The position numbers were made by a program, and so were the translations under genes. The notes under the pieces are model-generated. The model did not search any database, was not told the DNA's origin, and saw only the letters and a list, made by a program, of their open reading frames with translations. DNA of 64,000 nucleotides from contig NZ_LT963429.1 in assembly GCF_900199405.1 (NCBI RefSeq), forward strand, positions 1-64,000. Reading direction: 5' to 3'. The DNA is from Beduinella massiliensis (GTDB lineage: Bacteria; Bacillota; Clostridia; Christensenellales; Aristaeellaceae). Shown here in pieces: positions 1 through 7,284 of the stretch (position 1 is its first letter; each line of letters begins with the position of its first letter).

Positions 1-75
1 CCCGTAGCCCGCCGCCCACCGCCTGCCGGCCACGTAGGGAAAACCCGAAATTCGGAAGCCGCCGTTCGGAAGTGG

Positions 76-1302
76 GTGCGGGCACCGCCCGCCGCCCGCC
101 CGCCTTTAATCGAATTTTCATTTGCTTTCCCCGGCCGGGTCGGGTACAATAAGACGACCCCGAGACGGGTACGGGAGGGGGAGAGATTTACGCGAAAAAC
201 GGACACAAAACGCGCGTGGCAGATCGTCAACATCGCGACGATCGCGATCGCGCTTGCGATATTGGTGGGGCTGGCCCTCACGTCAAACGGCCCCAAGGCG
301 CTGCTGGAGCGCATGCACACGCTGCACACGCGCTGGCTGCTGGGGGGCGTGCTGTGCATGGGGGGCTTCTGGGTGTTTGAATCGCTGCTGCTGCACTGCA
401 TCACGCGCAGCCTGTACCCCGGCGTGCCGCTCTCGTCGAGCCTGCACACGGTGATGATCGGCCAGCTCTACAGCGCGCTGACCCCCTTTTCCACGGGCGG
501 CCAGCCGGTGCAGCTCCTTTCCATGGTGAACGACGGCATGGACACCGGCGGCGCGGGCTTCGCGCTGACCATCAAGTCCATCACCTGGCAGGTCGGGCTC
601 ACGCTCAGCGCCGTATTGGGCGCGCTCTACGGCCTGCCCTTCTTCATGGGCCGCGTCGCGGGCTTCGCCGCGATGCTCGCCTTCGGCCTGGCGGTGAACG
701 CGGTCGTCATCCTCTCCATCGCGGCCTTCGCCTGCTCCGGGCGGGTGACGACGCGCGTCACGTCGGGTATCATTCGCCTTCTGAGCCGCGTTCACCTGCT
801 CAGCAACCCGGAAAAAGCCCGCGAAAAGGCCCTCAAACAGTTCGACATCTTTCACGCCAGCATCCGGCTGATCCTTAAAAGAAAGCGCGTGCTCGCAGCC
901 TGCGTGCTGCTCACCGCGCTGCAGTTTATCTGCTATCACCTCGTCGCCTTCATGGTCTACCGCGCGTTCGGCGGCGCGCCCGGCCAGGCGCCGCTCGTGC
1001 TCTCCGCTGCGGCGATCGTCGCCCTCGTCTCCTCCTTCGTGCCCCTGCCCGGCGGCTCCGGCGGCGCGGAGGGCGCCTTTTACCTCTTCTTCGCCCTCTT
1101 CTTTGCGCAGCAGGACGTCATCCCCGCCCTGCTCCTGTGGCGCCTCATCACCTATTACTCCGCCATCGCCATCGGCGTCGTCGCCCTCCTCTTCGAGCGC
1201 AGGGGCCGCCCCCGCGCCCCCCGGCTCGCGCGCTGCGCGGACGGCTGCGAAGGCGAACCCCGCGCGGAGACTTCCCCACCGGATAATCTCGACAATGCGT
1301 AA
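76..1302 (+). CDS. LPG synthase-like/flippase-type integral membrane protein
   Basis: This is a polytopic membrane protein of the UPF0104/lysylphosphatidylglycerol synthase transmembrane family. The family resembles the flippase half of MprF and is thought to move lipids or glycolipids across the membrane; the substrate here is unknown. About eight hydrophobic segments are visible, beginning with the one that starts VNIATIAIALAIL. A family-typical motif LPGGSGGAEGAFY lies near the C-terminus, and no aminoacyl-transferase domain follows. The N-terminus is doubtful: the only upstream canonical start is GTG 76, yet a good sigma-A promoter (122-150) lies inside that extension, and no ATG/GTG/TTG follows before the first membrane segment. 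A G-rich Shine-Dalgarno (171-185) precedes an in-frame ACG at 190. The gene converges on the next gene with a 2-nt gap. Confidence 0.75.
   Translation: MRAPPAARPPLIEFSFAFPGRVGYNKTTPRRVREGERFTRKTDTKRAWQIVNIATIAIALAILVGLALTSNGPKALLERMHTLHTRWLLGGVLCMGGFWVFESLLLHCITRSLYPGVPLSSSLHTVMIGQLYSALTPFSTGGQPVQLLSMVNDGMDTGGAGFALTIKSITWQVGLTLSAVLGALYGLPFFMGRVAGFAAMLAFGLAVNAVVILSIAAFACSGRVTTRVTSGIIRLLSRVHLLSNPEKAREKALKQFDIFHASIRLILKRKRVLAACVLLTALQFICYHLVAFMVYRAFGGAPGQAPLVLSAAAIVALVSSFVPLPGGSGGAEGAFYLFFALFFAQQDVIPALLLWRLITYYSAIAIGVVALLFERRGRPRAPRLARCADGCEGEPRAETSPPDNLDNA
122..150 (+). promoter_or_regulatory. sigma-A promoter for the flippase-like gene
   Basis: A TTGCTT -35 (122-127), 17-nt spacer and TACAAT -10 (145-150) precede the G-rich ribosome binding site at 171-185. 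The position argues that translation starts near 190 rather than at GTG 76. Confidence 0.5.
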
Positions 1303-1304
1303 TA

Positions 1305-2303
1305 TTATTGGCCGGCAGGCTCGAAGGGCGAGCCCGCTCCCGCGTCCCTGGCGGCGCGGAAGGCGGGCTTGTCCTTTTTCGTGACCACGCGCCGCTCTAA
1401 ACCCGCGCCCGTGCAGAGCGTGAGCGCGATGTGCCCGCCGTGTACCTCCGGATGGCGCAGCACGCGCGCGGCCGCCCGGCGCGGCGATTCCCGGCTCAGG
1501 GAAAGAAAGCTGAACTTCTCGTCCTCGTAGGGCGCCTCGCCCCCCTTGAGCGATCGGTGCAGGCGCGTTCGCTGCACCCGCACGGCGAAGTGGCACCAGT
1601 CCCCAGCCGCCTCGCAGCCCTCCGCCGCGTGCGGGCAGGGACCGTCCGTAGGGCAGGGGGCCGCGATGTGCGCGCCCAGCGGCAAGAGCAGCGCCCGCGC
1701 CCGCAAAAGGTGCGCGGCCCCAGCGGGCGTGCCCGGCTCCACCAGCAGCAGCACGCCCCGCGCCGCCTCCCATAGCCGCAGCAGCAGCGCGTCCATCGCC
1801 CCCGGCGTCAGCTCGCCCAGCACGTAGCACGCGGTCACGAGGTCCGCCTGCGCCAGCGCCTCGTCCCGCGAAAGGTCCGCCTCCCGGTACGCCGCGCCGG
1901 ACAGCGGCGCGGGCATCGCCCGCATCAGCGCAAGGCCCACCCCGCGCATCGCCGCCTCCCGCTCCAGACACAGGATCTCCCCAAGCGTCGGGCAGGCCGC
2001 CGCGCACGCGAAGGCCGCCGTGCCCGGCCCCGCGCCCACGTCCGTCAGGCTCCTGGGCGCAAAGCCCGGCAGGCAGGGAAGCGTCAGCGAAAGCGCGCGC
2101 GTCACCGCCGCGTACGTCGCGGGCATGCGCGATGCCGCGTAGGCCGCCGCCTCGCGCTGCGTCGTCAGCAGCCGCGCGCCCTCCCCGACGCGCCCCCGGT
2201 AGCGCTCGCTCAGCGCCAGCGCGTCCCGCCGCAGCGCCTCCTCGCCGTAGGGCGCAAGCAGCGCGCCGAGCGCTAAGGTCAGTTCCTCTGGCATTGCCGC
2301 CAT
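1305..2303 (-). CDS. Rsm22-like small ribosomal subunit methyltransferase family protein
   Basis: This 332-residue protein matches the Rsm22 family of class I SAM-dependent methyltransferases associated with the small ribosomal subunit; the exact bacterial substrate is not established. A SAM-binding glycine motif (DVGAGPGTAAFA) sits near residue 90. The C-terminal half carries the family's cysteine cluster (CPTDGPCPH, then WCHF) followed by an RxxLHRxxKGG stretch and YEDEKFSF, the Rsm22 signature. The start is ATG 2303, with GGAGGT seven bases upstream. It is divergent from the HTH gene, so the 135-bp gap holds promoters for both. An upstream reading frame continues open well beyond this start but is only a shadow of the opposite-strand gene. 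Confidence 0.85.
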   Translation of the reverse strand: MAAMPEELTLALGALLAPYGEEALRRDALALSERYRGRVGEGARLLTTQREAAAYAASRMPATYAAVTRALSLTLPCLPGFAPRSLTDVGAGPGTAAFACAAACPTLGEILCLEREAAMRGVGLALMRAMPAPLSGAAYREADLSRDEALAQADLVTACYVLGELTPGAMDALLLRLWEAARGVLLLVEPGTPAGAAHLLRARALLLPLGAHIAAPCPTDGPCPHAAEGCEAAGDWCHFAVRVQRTRLHRSLKGGEAPYEDEKFSFLSLSRESPRRAAARVLRHPEVHGGHIALTLCTGAGLERRVVTKKDKPAFRAARDAGAGSPFEPAGQ

Positions 2304-2326
2304 GGTATGCACCTCCGTTTTAGGGC

Positions 2327-2356
2327 AGTATAGCATAGCCCCGCCGCCTGCCACAA
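2327..2356 (-). promoter_or_regulatory. candidate promoter of the Rsm22-like gene
   Basis: On the minus strand TTGTGG (2356-2351), an 18-nt spacer and TATACT (2332-2327) precede the GGAGGT ribosome binding site. Confidence 0.45.
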
Positions 2357-2364
2357 GGTTTTTC

Positions 2365-2394
2365 TTGACAAGCCCCGGCAGCGTGTTGTATCCT
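2365..2394 (+). promoter_or_regulatory. sigma-A promoter of the HTH protein
   Basis: A perfect TTGACA -35 (2365-2370) is followed after 18 nt by TATCCT (2389-2394), about 45 bases before the start codon. Confidence 0.55.
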
Positions 2395-2438
2395 ATATTT
2401 ATTACTGAAAAGCCGCTTTTTGTGGCGATGGAGGCCCT

Positions 2439-4265
2439 ATGAGCGAGAACAAGCCCGTCGCGGACGAGACCAGCGCCTACGTTCACCTGGAGGAGGCGTA
2501 CGAGGCGGGCAAGCTGCCCCCGGAGCTCGTGCCGCGCCTGCTGACGCTGCGCAACCGCGCGGCGCAGCGCTTCGACCTGCTGGAGCCGGAGCTGCGGGTG
2601 GATTCCCTCTCCGTGTCGGACGAGCGGGTGAAGTCCGCGCTGCGGCGCGTGGTGCAGATGCAGGGCGAGAACGCGGACGTGGGCGAGGTGCAGTACATCG
2701 CCCGCCACCTGCGCGAGGTGCTGGAAGCGACGAAGGCGCGCCTCGGCGAGGAGCGCGCGGCGGTGGAGCGCGGGCACTACTGGACGTTTGCGTCGGGCGA
2801 GGACGGCAGCGTGCAGCGGGAAGGGGACGGCTACGTCTACATCGTGGACGGCAGGCGCAGGGTGATCCCCGCGGGCGGCGACCCCGCGCCCTTCGTGGGC
2901 GAGCGGCCCTTCATCCCCATCGAGGACATTCCCTACGTCATGGGCGGGGAGGAAGCGCCGGAGGAGAGCCCCGAGGCGGAGGAGTTCCTCTCGATCCCCA
3001 GCTACATCTGCTACCCCGAGCTGCTGCGCGCGCTGGCGAACGCGGAGGACAGCTTCCGCACGGACGACTACCACCCCCTGCCCACGCACGAGGTGGACCG
3101 CGCCAACCTGCGCGCGAGCTACACCATCGCGCCGCAGGGCTTCGAGGACGACCCGGCCTACTACGACATCGACCGCCCGCCCACGGGCATGATCGAGGAG
3201 GCGACCTGGTCGCTCAAGCACCTGGACGACCTGGCGGTGGACGTGCTCAACATCACGTTCGCGGAGTGGATCCGCTCGCACCCCGCCTCGCCCGACGCCT
3301 TCATCAAGATCAGCGCGGCGGACATCCTGCGCGCGCGCGGGCTCAAGGCGCGCAAGAACGGCGAGGGCAGGCGCGGCGGCTTCACGGAAAAGCAGTACCG
3401 CGACATCTCCGACCGCATGCAGGCGCTGCGCAACATCACGGCGCACATCCAGCAGATGAACGTCTACGAGACGGACAAGAAGGGCCGCCGGACCCAGCGC
3501 ACGTACAACCACCGCAGCTACATCCTGCTGATCTCCGGCTACGTGGAGCAGAACATCATCGACGGCCGGCCGCTGCAGTCGAGCTGGACCGTCCGGCCGG
3601 GCGACGTGTTTTCGCGGCTGCTCATGACCAACATTGGCCGCGAGACGGCCCTGCTCTCCGTCAAGGCGCTGCAGTTCGACCCCTACCGCCAGCAGCTCGA
3701 AAAGCGGCTGACGACCTACTTCTCCTGGCAGTGGCGCATCCGCCAGCTCCGCGGCGATTACGACACGCCCTACCGCGTCAAGACGCTGCTGGACTGGCTG
3801 GGCGAGACGCCCGACAAGAAGAACCCCCTGCGCACCAAGGAGCGGCTGGAGCGGGCGTTCAACACCCTCAAGCAGGAGAACATCATCGCGGACTGGTGCT
3901 ACGGCCGGGACGCTCAGCCGGAAATCGTCGGCAAGCGCGGCTGGGTCGATCACTGGCTGCGCTGGGGCGTGCATATTACCCCCGTCGAGGCCATCGTGGG
4001 GCATTACGCGGGCATCCAGAAGCCCGCGCCCATGAAGCTGAACGCCCGGGCCGACGCGGAGCCCGCGCCCGCGCAGGCGCACGTCTTCACGCCCGAGGGG
4101 CTCAAGGCGCTCAGAAAGCGCAAGGGGCTCAGCCAGGTGCAGCTCGCGCAGCTCCTGGGCGTCTCGCAGGGCTACCTCTCGCAGGTGGAAAAGGGCAGAA
4201 AGCCCATGGGCCCCGCCGCGGACCGCATCCTCAAGTGGGTGATGGAAAACGACGCAGAGGCATAA
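2439..4265 (+). CDS. 608-residue protein with C-terminal XRE-type HTH domain, function unknown
   Basis: I do not recognise a named family for the whole protein. The last 60 residues are a clear Cro/C1 (XRE) helix-turn-helix (LKALRKRKGLSQVQLAQLLG, then GYLSQVEKGRK). The first ~230 residues are acidic and helical. The middle (about 250-500) is rich in aromatic and basic residues, with DPYRQQLEKRLTTYFSWQW and a conserved-looking LERAFNTLKQENII stretch. This part is reminiscent of winged-helix replication initiators of Firmicutes plasmids, but that is only an impression. Start ATG 2439 follows GGAGG. The gene stands alone with its own TTGACA promoter and has no plasmid or phage genes beside it. 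Possible roles are a chromosomal relic of a replication protein or a large DNA-binding regulator. Confidence 0.85.
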   Translation: MSENKPVADETSAYVHLEEAYEAGKLPPELVPRLLTLRNRAAQRFDLLEPELRVDSLSVSDERVKSALRRVVQMQGENADVGEVQYIARHLREVLEATKARLGEERAAVERGHYWTFASGEDGSVQREGDGYVYIVDGRRRVIPAGGDPAPFVGERPFIPIEDIPYVMGGEEAPEESPEAEEFLSIPSYICYPELLRALANAEDSFRTDDYHPLPTHEVDRANLRASYTIAPQGFEDDPAYYDIDRPPTGMIEEATWSLKHLDDLAVDVLNITFAEWIRSHPASPDAFIKISAADILRARGLKARKNGEGRRGGFTEKQYRDISDRMQALRNITAHIQQMNVYETDKKGRRTQRTYNHRSYILLISGYVEQNIIDGRPLQSSWTVRPGDVFSRLLMTNIGRETALLSVKALQFDPYRQQLEKRLTTYFSWQWRIRQLRGDYDTPYRVKTLLDWLGETPDKKNPLRTKERLERAFNTLKQENIIADWCYGRDAQPEIVGKRGWVDHWLRWGVHITPVEAIVGHYAGIQKPAPMKLNARADAEPAPAQAHVFTPEGLKALRKRKGLSQVQLAQLLGVSQGYLSQVEKGRKPMGPAADRILKWVMENDAEA

Positions 4266-4365
4266 TCGCCACGCGATCATCTCGATGTTTATTACTATTA
4301 CAGACCGAGGGTCTCTTGAATCGGCGGGGGAAGGGGAAAATAAAGTCCCCAAATGTCGAATCATG

Positions 4366-4392
4366 GAAGAGACCATCGGTCTTCTTTCTTTT
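4366..4392 (+). terminator. weak intrinsic terminator candidate
   Basis: A short hairpin (AGACC-ATC-GGTCT, 4370-4382) is followed by a T-rich run to about 4392, 100 bases after the HTH gene. The rest of the 4266-4535 gap shows no convincing gene. Confidence 0.35.
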
Positions 4393-4535
4393 TGGCACAC
4401 CAAAATGGAACGAACGTCGGGCACGAGGGGTTGTGGTTTTTTGAAAAAGAATCACAAAATGTGGCATATCCCGCGAAATTCCTTCATATTATATACAGGT
4501 AAAGCCGCAAAGCGAAAAACGGGGAGGAATGGGAC

Positions 4536-4913
4536 ATGCTGACGGAGCGGGACGCGGGCGCCCTGCGGGGTCTGCTGGGTTGTGTGGATTTGAAGGAAGG
4601 GCTGAGCGCCTGCGGGGAAGACGCGGCGCTGTACTTTGCGCATCTGGGCAGCGCGGCGAGGCGGTATCAGCGCTATGCGCAGCATCTGGCGCTGGGCGCC
4701 GCGATGGCAGAGTGGGCGGCGGTGCGCCTGTCGCTGGGGGCGCTGGCGGTTTCGCTGCAATCCATCGGGGCGGTGAAGCTGGCGGACGACGCGGCGGGCC
4801 TGTGCGCGCGGCTGGGCGAGGGGGACACGCTCTACGCGCGGGAGGAGACGGAGGGCTTCTGTCAGGACCTGCTCTCGCTGTGCGGCGTCATCAACCGGTG
4901 CCTGGGGGATTAG
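4536..4913 (+). CDS. hypothetical protein, possibly a degenerate HPt-like helical bundle
   Basis: This is a 125-residue, mostly helical cytoplasmic protein. The stretch SLQSIGAVKLADDAAGLC (about residues 66-85) resembles the second half of the histidine phosphotransfer (HPt) helix pair, where the usual text is HxLKGxAxxIGAxxLxxxAxxLE. The phosphorylatable histidine and the following LKG are absent, so if the fold is right it would not be a phosphorelay carrier. Start ATG 4536 is preceded by GGGGAGGAATGGGAC. The gene ends just before a clear terminator, so it is probably monocistronic. The HPt reading is inference from a short match. Confidence 0.7.
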   Translation: MLTERDAGALRGLLGCVDLKEGLSACGEDAALYFAHLGSAARRYQRYAQHLALGAAMAEWAAVRLSLGALAVSLQSIGAVKLADDAAGLCARLGEGDTLYAREETEGFCQDLLSLCGVINRCLGD

Positions 4914-4980
4914 GGGGCGCGGGCGCCCCCGGCGGGTTTCGCGCCGCCGGGGGGGCTGGTTTCAAGGGGAAGAGGGCTTT

Positions 4981-5008
4981 CCGCAGCTTGATGAGCTGCG
5001 GCTTTTTT
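4981..5008 (+). terminator. intrinsic terminator
   Basis: A perfect 8-bp stem (CCGCAGCT/AGCTGCGG) with a TGATG loop is followed by CTTTTTTG. It ends the upstream 125-residue gene. A GC-rich hairpin (GGGGGCGC/GCGCCCCC) lies just before it at about 4913-4930. Confidence 0.85.
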
Positions 5009-5127
5009 GCGTGGCGTGGGGGCGGCGCGCAAAAATTAGCCCCGGATTGCCCGCGTTCCCCTTCCCTTTTGCCGTTTTCGGGCGTAAAATATACGTTAAA
5101 GAAAACATTAAGATGGGGAGATTTCGC

Positions 5128-6504
5128 GTGCAATTTTTACACAAGGGGCTGGTGCTGGATCATGCGGAAAAGCGCACGATCTGGCGCATTGTGCTGCCCG
5201 CGATGGTCGAGCTCGTGCTCTCGCAGCTCTTCGCGATGGTGGACACCATCATGCTGGGCCAGAGCAGCATGTCCGCCGTCGCCATCGCGGCGGTGGGGCT
5301 GACGAACAACCCGGTCAACATGGTGAACGGCGTGCTCACGGCGCTGCACATCGGCACCACGGCGGCCATCGCCTGGGCGGTCGGCGCGGGGGATCAGCAG
5401 GCCGCGCGCGCCGTCACGCGCACAGCGCTCACGCTTTCGCTGCTGCTGGGCCTGCTGGCCTCGGCGGTGCTGTTCTTCCCGGCCGGGCCGCTGGTGACCT
5501 TCATGGGCGCGCAGGCGGACACCTATCCCTACGCGAAGGAGTACATGCAGATCGTCGCGCTGGGCATGCTGCCCGCGATGGTGGGCTTCGGCTGCACGGC
5601 GTCGCTTCGCGGCGTGGGCCTCACGCGGCTGCCCATGGCCTACAACCTGGCGGGCAACCTGCTCAACGTCGTGGGCAACTACGCGCTGATCTACGGTCAC
5701 TTCGGCCTGCCGGCGCTGGGGGTCACGGGCGCGGCGATCTCCACGACGCTTTCGCGCTACGTCTCCTGCGCGCTGGCGCTCGCGGTCATCTTCTGCGGGC
5801 ATTCCAAGGTGCGCGTGCGCCTGGGCGAGGACTTTCGCCTGCACAGGCGGTGGCTCTCGCGCATCCTGGGCGTGGGCGTCACGGGCTCGCTGGAGCAGCT
5901 CGTCATGCAGGTCGGCTTCATCCTGTTCACGCGCACCGTCTCCGGCCTGGGCACGGTGATCTTCGCGGCGCACCAGATCGGCCTTTCGGTCAACGGCCTG
6001 ACCTGGATGCCGGGGCAGGCGTTCGCGGTCGCGGCCACCACGCTGGTCGGCCAGAGCATGGGCGCGGGCGAGCCGGAGCGCGCCAAGACGTTCACGCGGG
6101 TGATCTGGCGCTACTCGCTGCTGACGGCGGCGGGCATCGCGCTGCTGTTCCTCACCTGCTCGCAGTTCATCGTGCGGGCCTATACCAACGATCCCGAGGT
6201 CGAGCGCCTCGCGGCGACGGTGCTGAAGATCATCGCCGTGGGCATGCCCGGCATCGCGACGCAGCTGCCCATCGCGGCGGCGCTGCGCGGGGCGGGCGAC
6301 AGCCGCTTCCCGCTGTACGCGTCGGCCATCGGCATTTGGGTGTTCCGCGTGCTGGTCGCGCCGCTGTTCGTCTACACGTTCGGCTGGGGGCTGAACGGCG
6401 CCTGGTACACCATCGCGCTCGACCAGACCGCTCGCGCGGTGGTCGTGTACTGGCGGTTTAAGACGGACAAGTGGATGCACATGAAGGCGAAGCTCGCGGG
6501 GTGA
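5128..6504 (+). CDS. MATE family efflux transporter
   Basis: This 458-residue inner-membrane protein of the MATE (MatE/NorM/DinF) superfamily exports cationic drugs or metabolites in exchange for Na+ or H+. It has the usual 12 hydrophobic helices in two MatE repeats; the first repeat begins IVLPAMVELVLSQLFAMVDT and both contain the family-typical G-A-x-x-x-T stretches, with RGAGDSRFPLYASA in the second half. GTG 5128 is the preferred start because GGGGAG sits seven bases upstream; ATG 5113 would place the first codon on top of that ribosome binding site. It is the first of three MATE genes in the window and is not obviously in an operon. The substrate cannot be told from sequence. Confidence 0.92.
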   Translation: MQFLHKGLVLDHAEKRTIWRIVLPAMVELVLSQLFAMVDTIMLGQSSMSAVAIAAVGLTNNPVNMVNGVLTALHIGTTAAIAWAVGAGDQQAARAVTRTALTLSLLLGLLASAVLFFPAGPLVTFMGAQADTYPYAKEYMQIVALGMLPAMVGFGCTASLRGVGLTRLPMAYNLAGNLLNVVGNYALIYGHFGLPALGVTGAAISTTLSRYVSCALALAVIFCGHSKVRVRLGEDFRLHRRWLSRILGVGVTGSLEQLVMQVGFILFTRTVSGLGTVIFAAHQIGLSVNGLTWMPGQAFAVAATTLVGQSMGAGEPERAKTFTRVIWRYSLLTAAGIALLFLTCSQFIVRAYTNDPEVERLAATVLKIIAVGMPGIATQLPIAAALRGAGDSRFPLYASAIGIWVFRVLVAPLFVYTFGWGLNGAWYTIALDQTARAVVVYWRFKTDKWMHMKAKLAG

Positions 6505-6654
6505 GGCGCTCCGCGCGGGGAGCTACGGGAGGACGGAGGGAACGGGGGATTTATCCGGCGGGGGCGCTCCCATGGGCTTGCGTGCGCGGGGGAGACGGGA
6601 GATATCTGGCGAAGGCTGCATGGGTATAAGAAACAGGTACGCGCTGCGCTGAGC

Positions 6655-6702
6655 CCAGAGGGGTCAGGGGGGATTCCGATTTCCCCCCTTAGACCCCTCT
6701 GG
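6655..6702. repeat. long imperfect hairpin
   Basis: Arms CCAGAGGGGTC (6655-6665) and GACCCCTCTGG (6692-6702) are perfectly complementary and enclose a second 8-bp pair (AGGGGGGA 6666-6673 with TCCCCCCT 6682-6689). No T-run follows, so it looks like a dispersed palindromic repeat rather than a terminator. Confidence 0.6.
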
Positions 6703-6916
6703 ACACCCCTAACCCCCTTGAAACGGCCACTCACGGGGGCCGCACGGCCCCCTGGCGTGGAGCCGCCCCCATGGGTTTGCGCGCGCTTCGCGCGCGGGGT
6801 TACGGGGGTTACGAGGTCTGCGAAAGACCAGGGGGTATGAGATTTCCTGTGCCTCCCCCGCGCACGGGGGAGGTGCCCCGTGAGGGGCGGAGGGGCCTTG
6901 AAAACTGCGGCATTTA

Positions 6917-7077
6917 GCGAAATCGGGCCCTTGCCGATGATACGCCGCGCAAAAAATCCGGCGAGAGAGGCGCGTTCGTCGGAGGATGCCGACCGCAAAG
7001 CGGTCAATCAAAGGCATCCGTAGACATTTAAGCGCCCGCCGGATTTTTTCGCCTGAGCGGCAAGGGCCCGATTTCGC
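6917..7077. repeat. 161-bp nested inverted-repeat element (MITE/REP-like)
   Basis: A perfect 20-bp outer pair (6917-6936 with 7058-7077) encloses a perfect 13-bp inner pair (6951-6963 with 7037-7049). Inside that lie GGATGCC/GGCATCC and GACCGC/GCGGTC pairs. The whole unit can fold into a branched cruciform or RNA. There is no ORF inside, which suits a miniature non-autonomous element or a structured RNA; I could not identify target-site duplications. Confidence 0.55.
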
Positions 7078-7109
7078 GCGCCGCACGGCCTCTTTTGGTT
7101 CTTTTCGGC

Positions 7110-7202
7110 AAAGAAAAGAACAATCGTAACCTGATTGTTATACGCGCAGGGTCGCGGCCAAATTTCAAAGAAAAGAACAATCGTAACCTGATTGTTATAC
7201 GC
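7110..7202 (+). promoter_or_regulatory. duplicated 36-bp repeat carrying a dyad and an extended -10 promoter
   Basis: Two identical 36-bp copies (7110-7145 and 7167-7202) lie 57 bp apart just upstream of the ABC exporter gene. Each contains the dyad AACAATC-N7-GATTGTT followed directly by TGTTATACG, which fits an extended -10 (TG-n-TATACG). The layout suggests two tandem promoters or operators for an unidentified regulator. Confidence 0.5.
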
Positions 7203-7284
7203 ACGCGGCAGCGGCATCGGCACCCAGCCTGCCGCCGCCATGCTTTCCAATATATATAAAAGCGGAAAAGAGAAGGAGCACACC

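Larger units (their letters stand above)
6505..7109. other. gene-free, palindrome-rich intergenic region
   Basis: The gap between the MATE gene and the ABC exporter holds no convincing gene. It is packed with inverted repeats: a long hairpin at 6655-6702, GGGGGCC/GGCCCCC and CCTCCCCC/GGGGGAGG stems between about 6735 and 6870, and a nested palindromic element at 6917-7077. Confidence 0.6.

Noticed and set aside
1305-4424. An extended minus-strand frame upstream of the Rsm22-like start
   Set aside because: The true start at 2303 has a ribosome binding site and a promoter; the extension overlaps the HTH gene on the other strand.
4285-4542. An 85-codon plus-strand ORF after the HTH gene
   Set aside because: No ribosome binding site, poor codon use and overlap with the start of the next gene and its terminator-like region.
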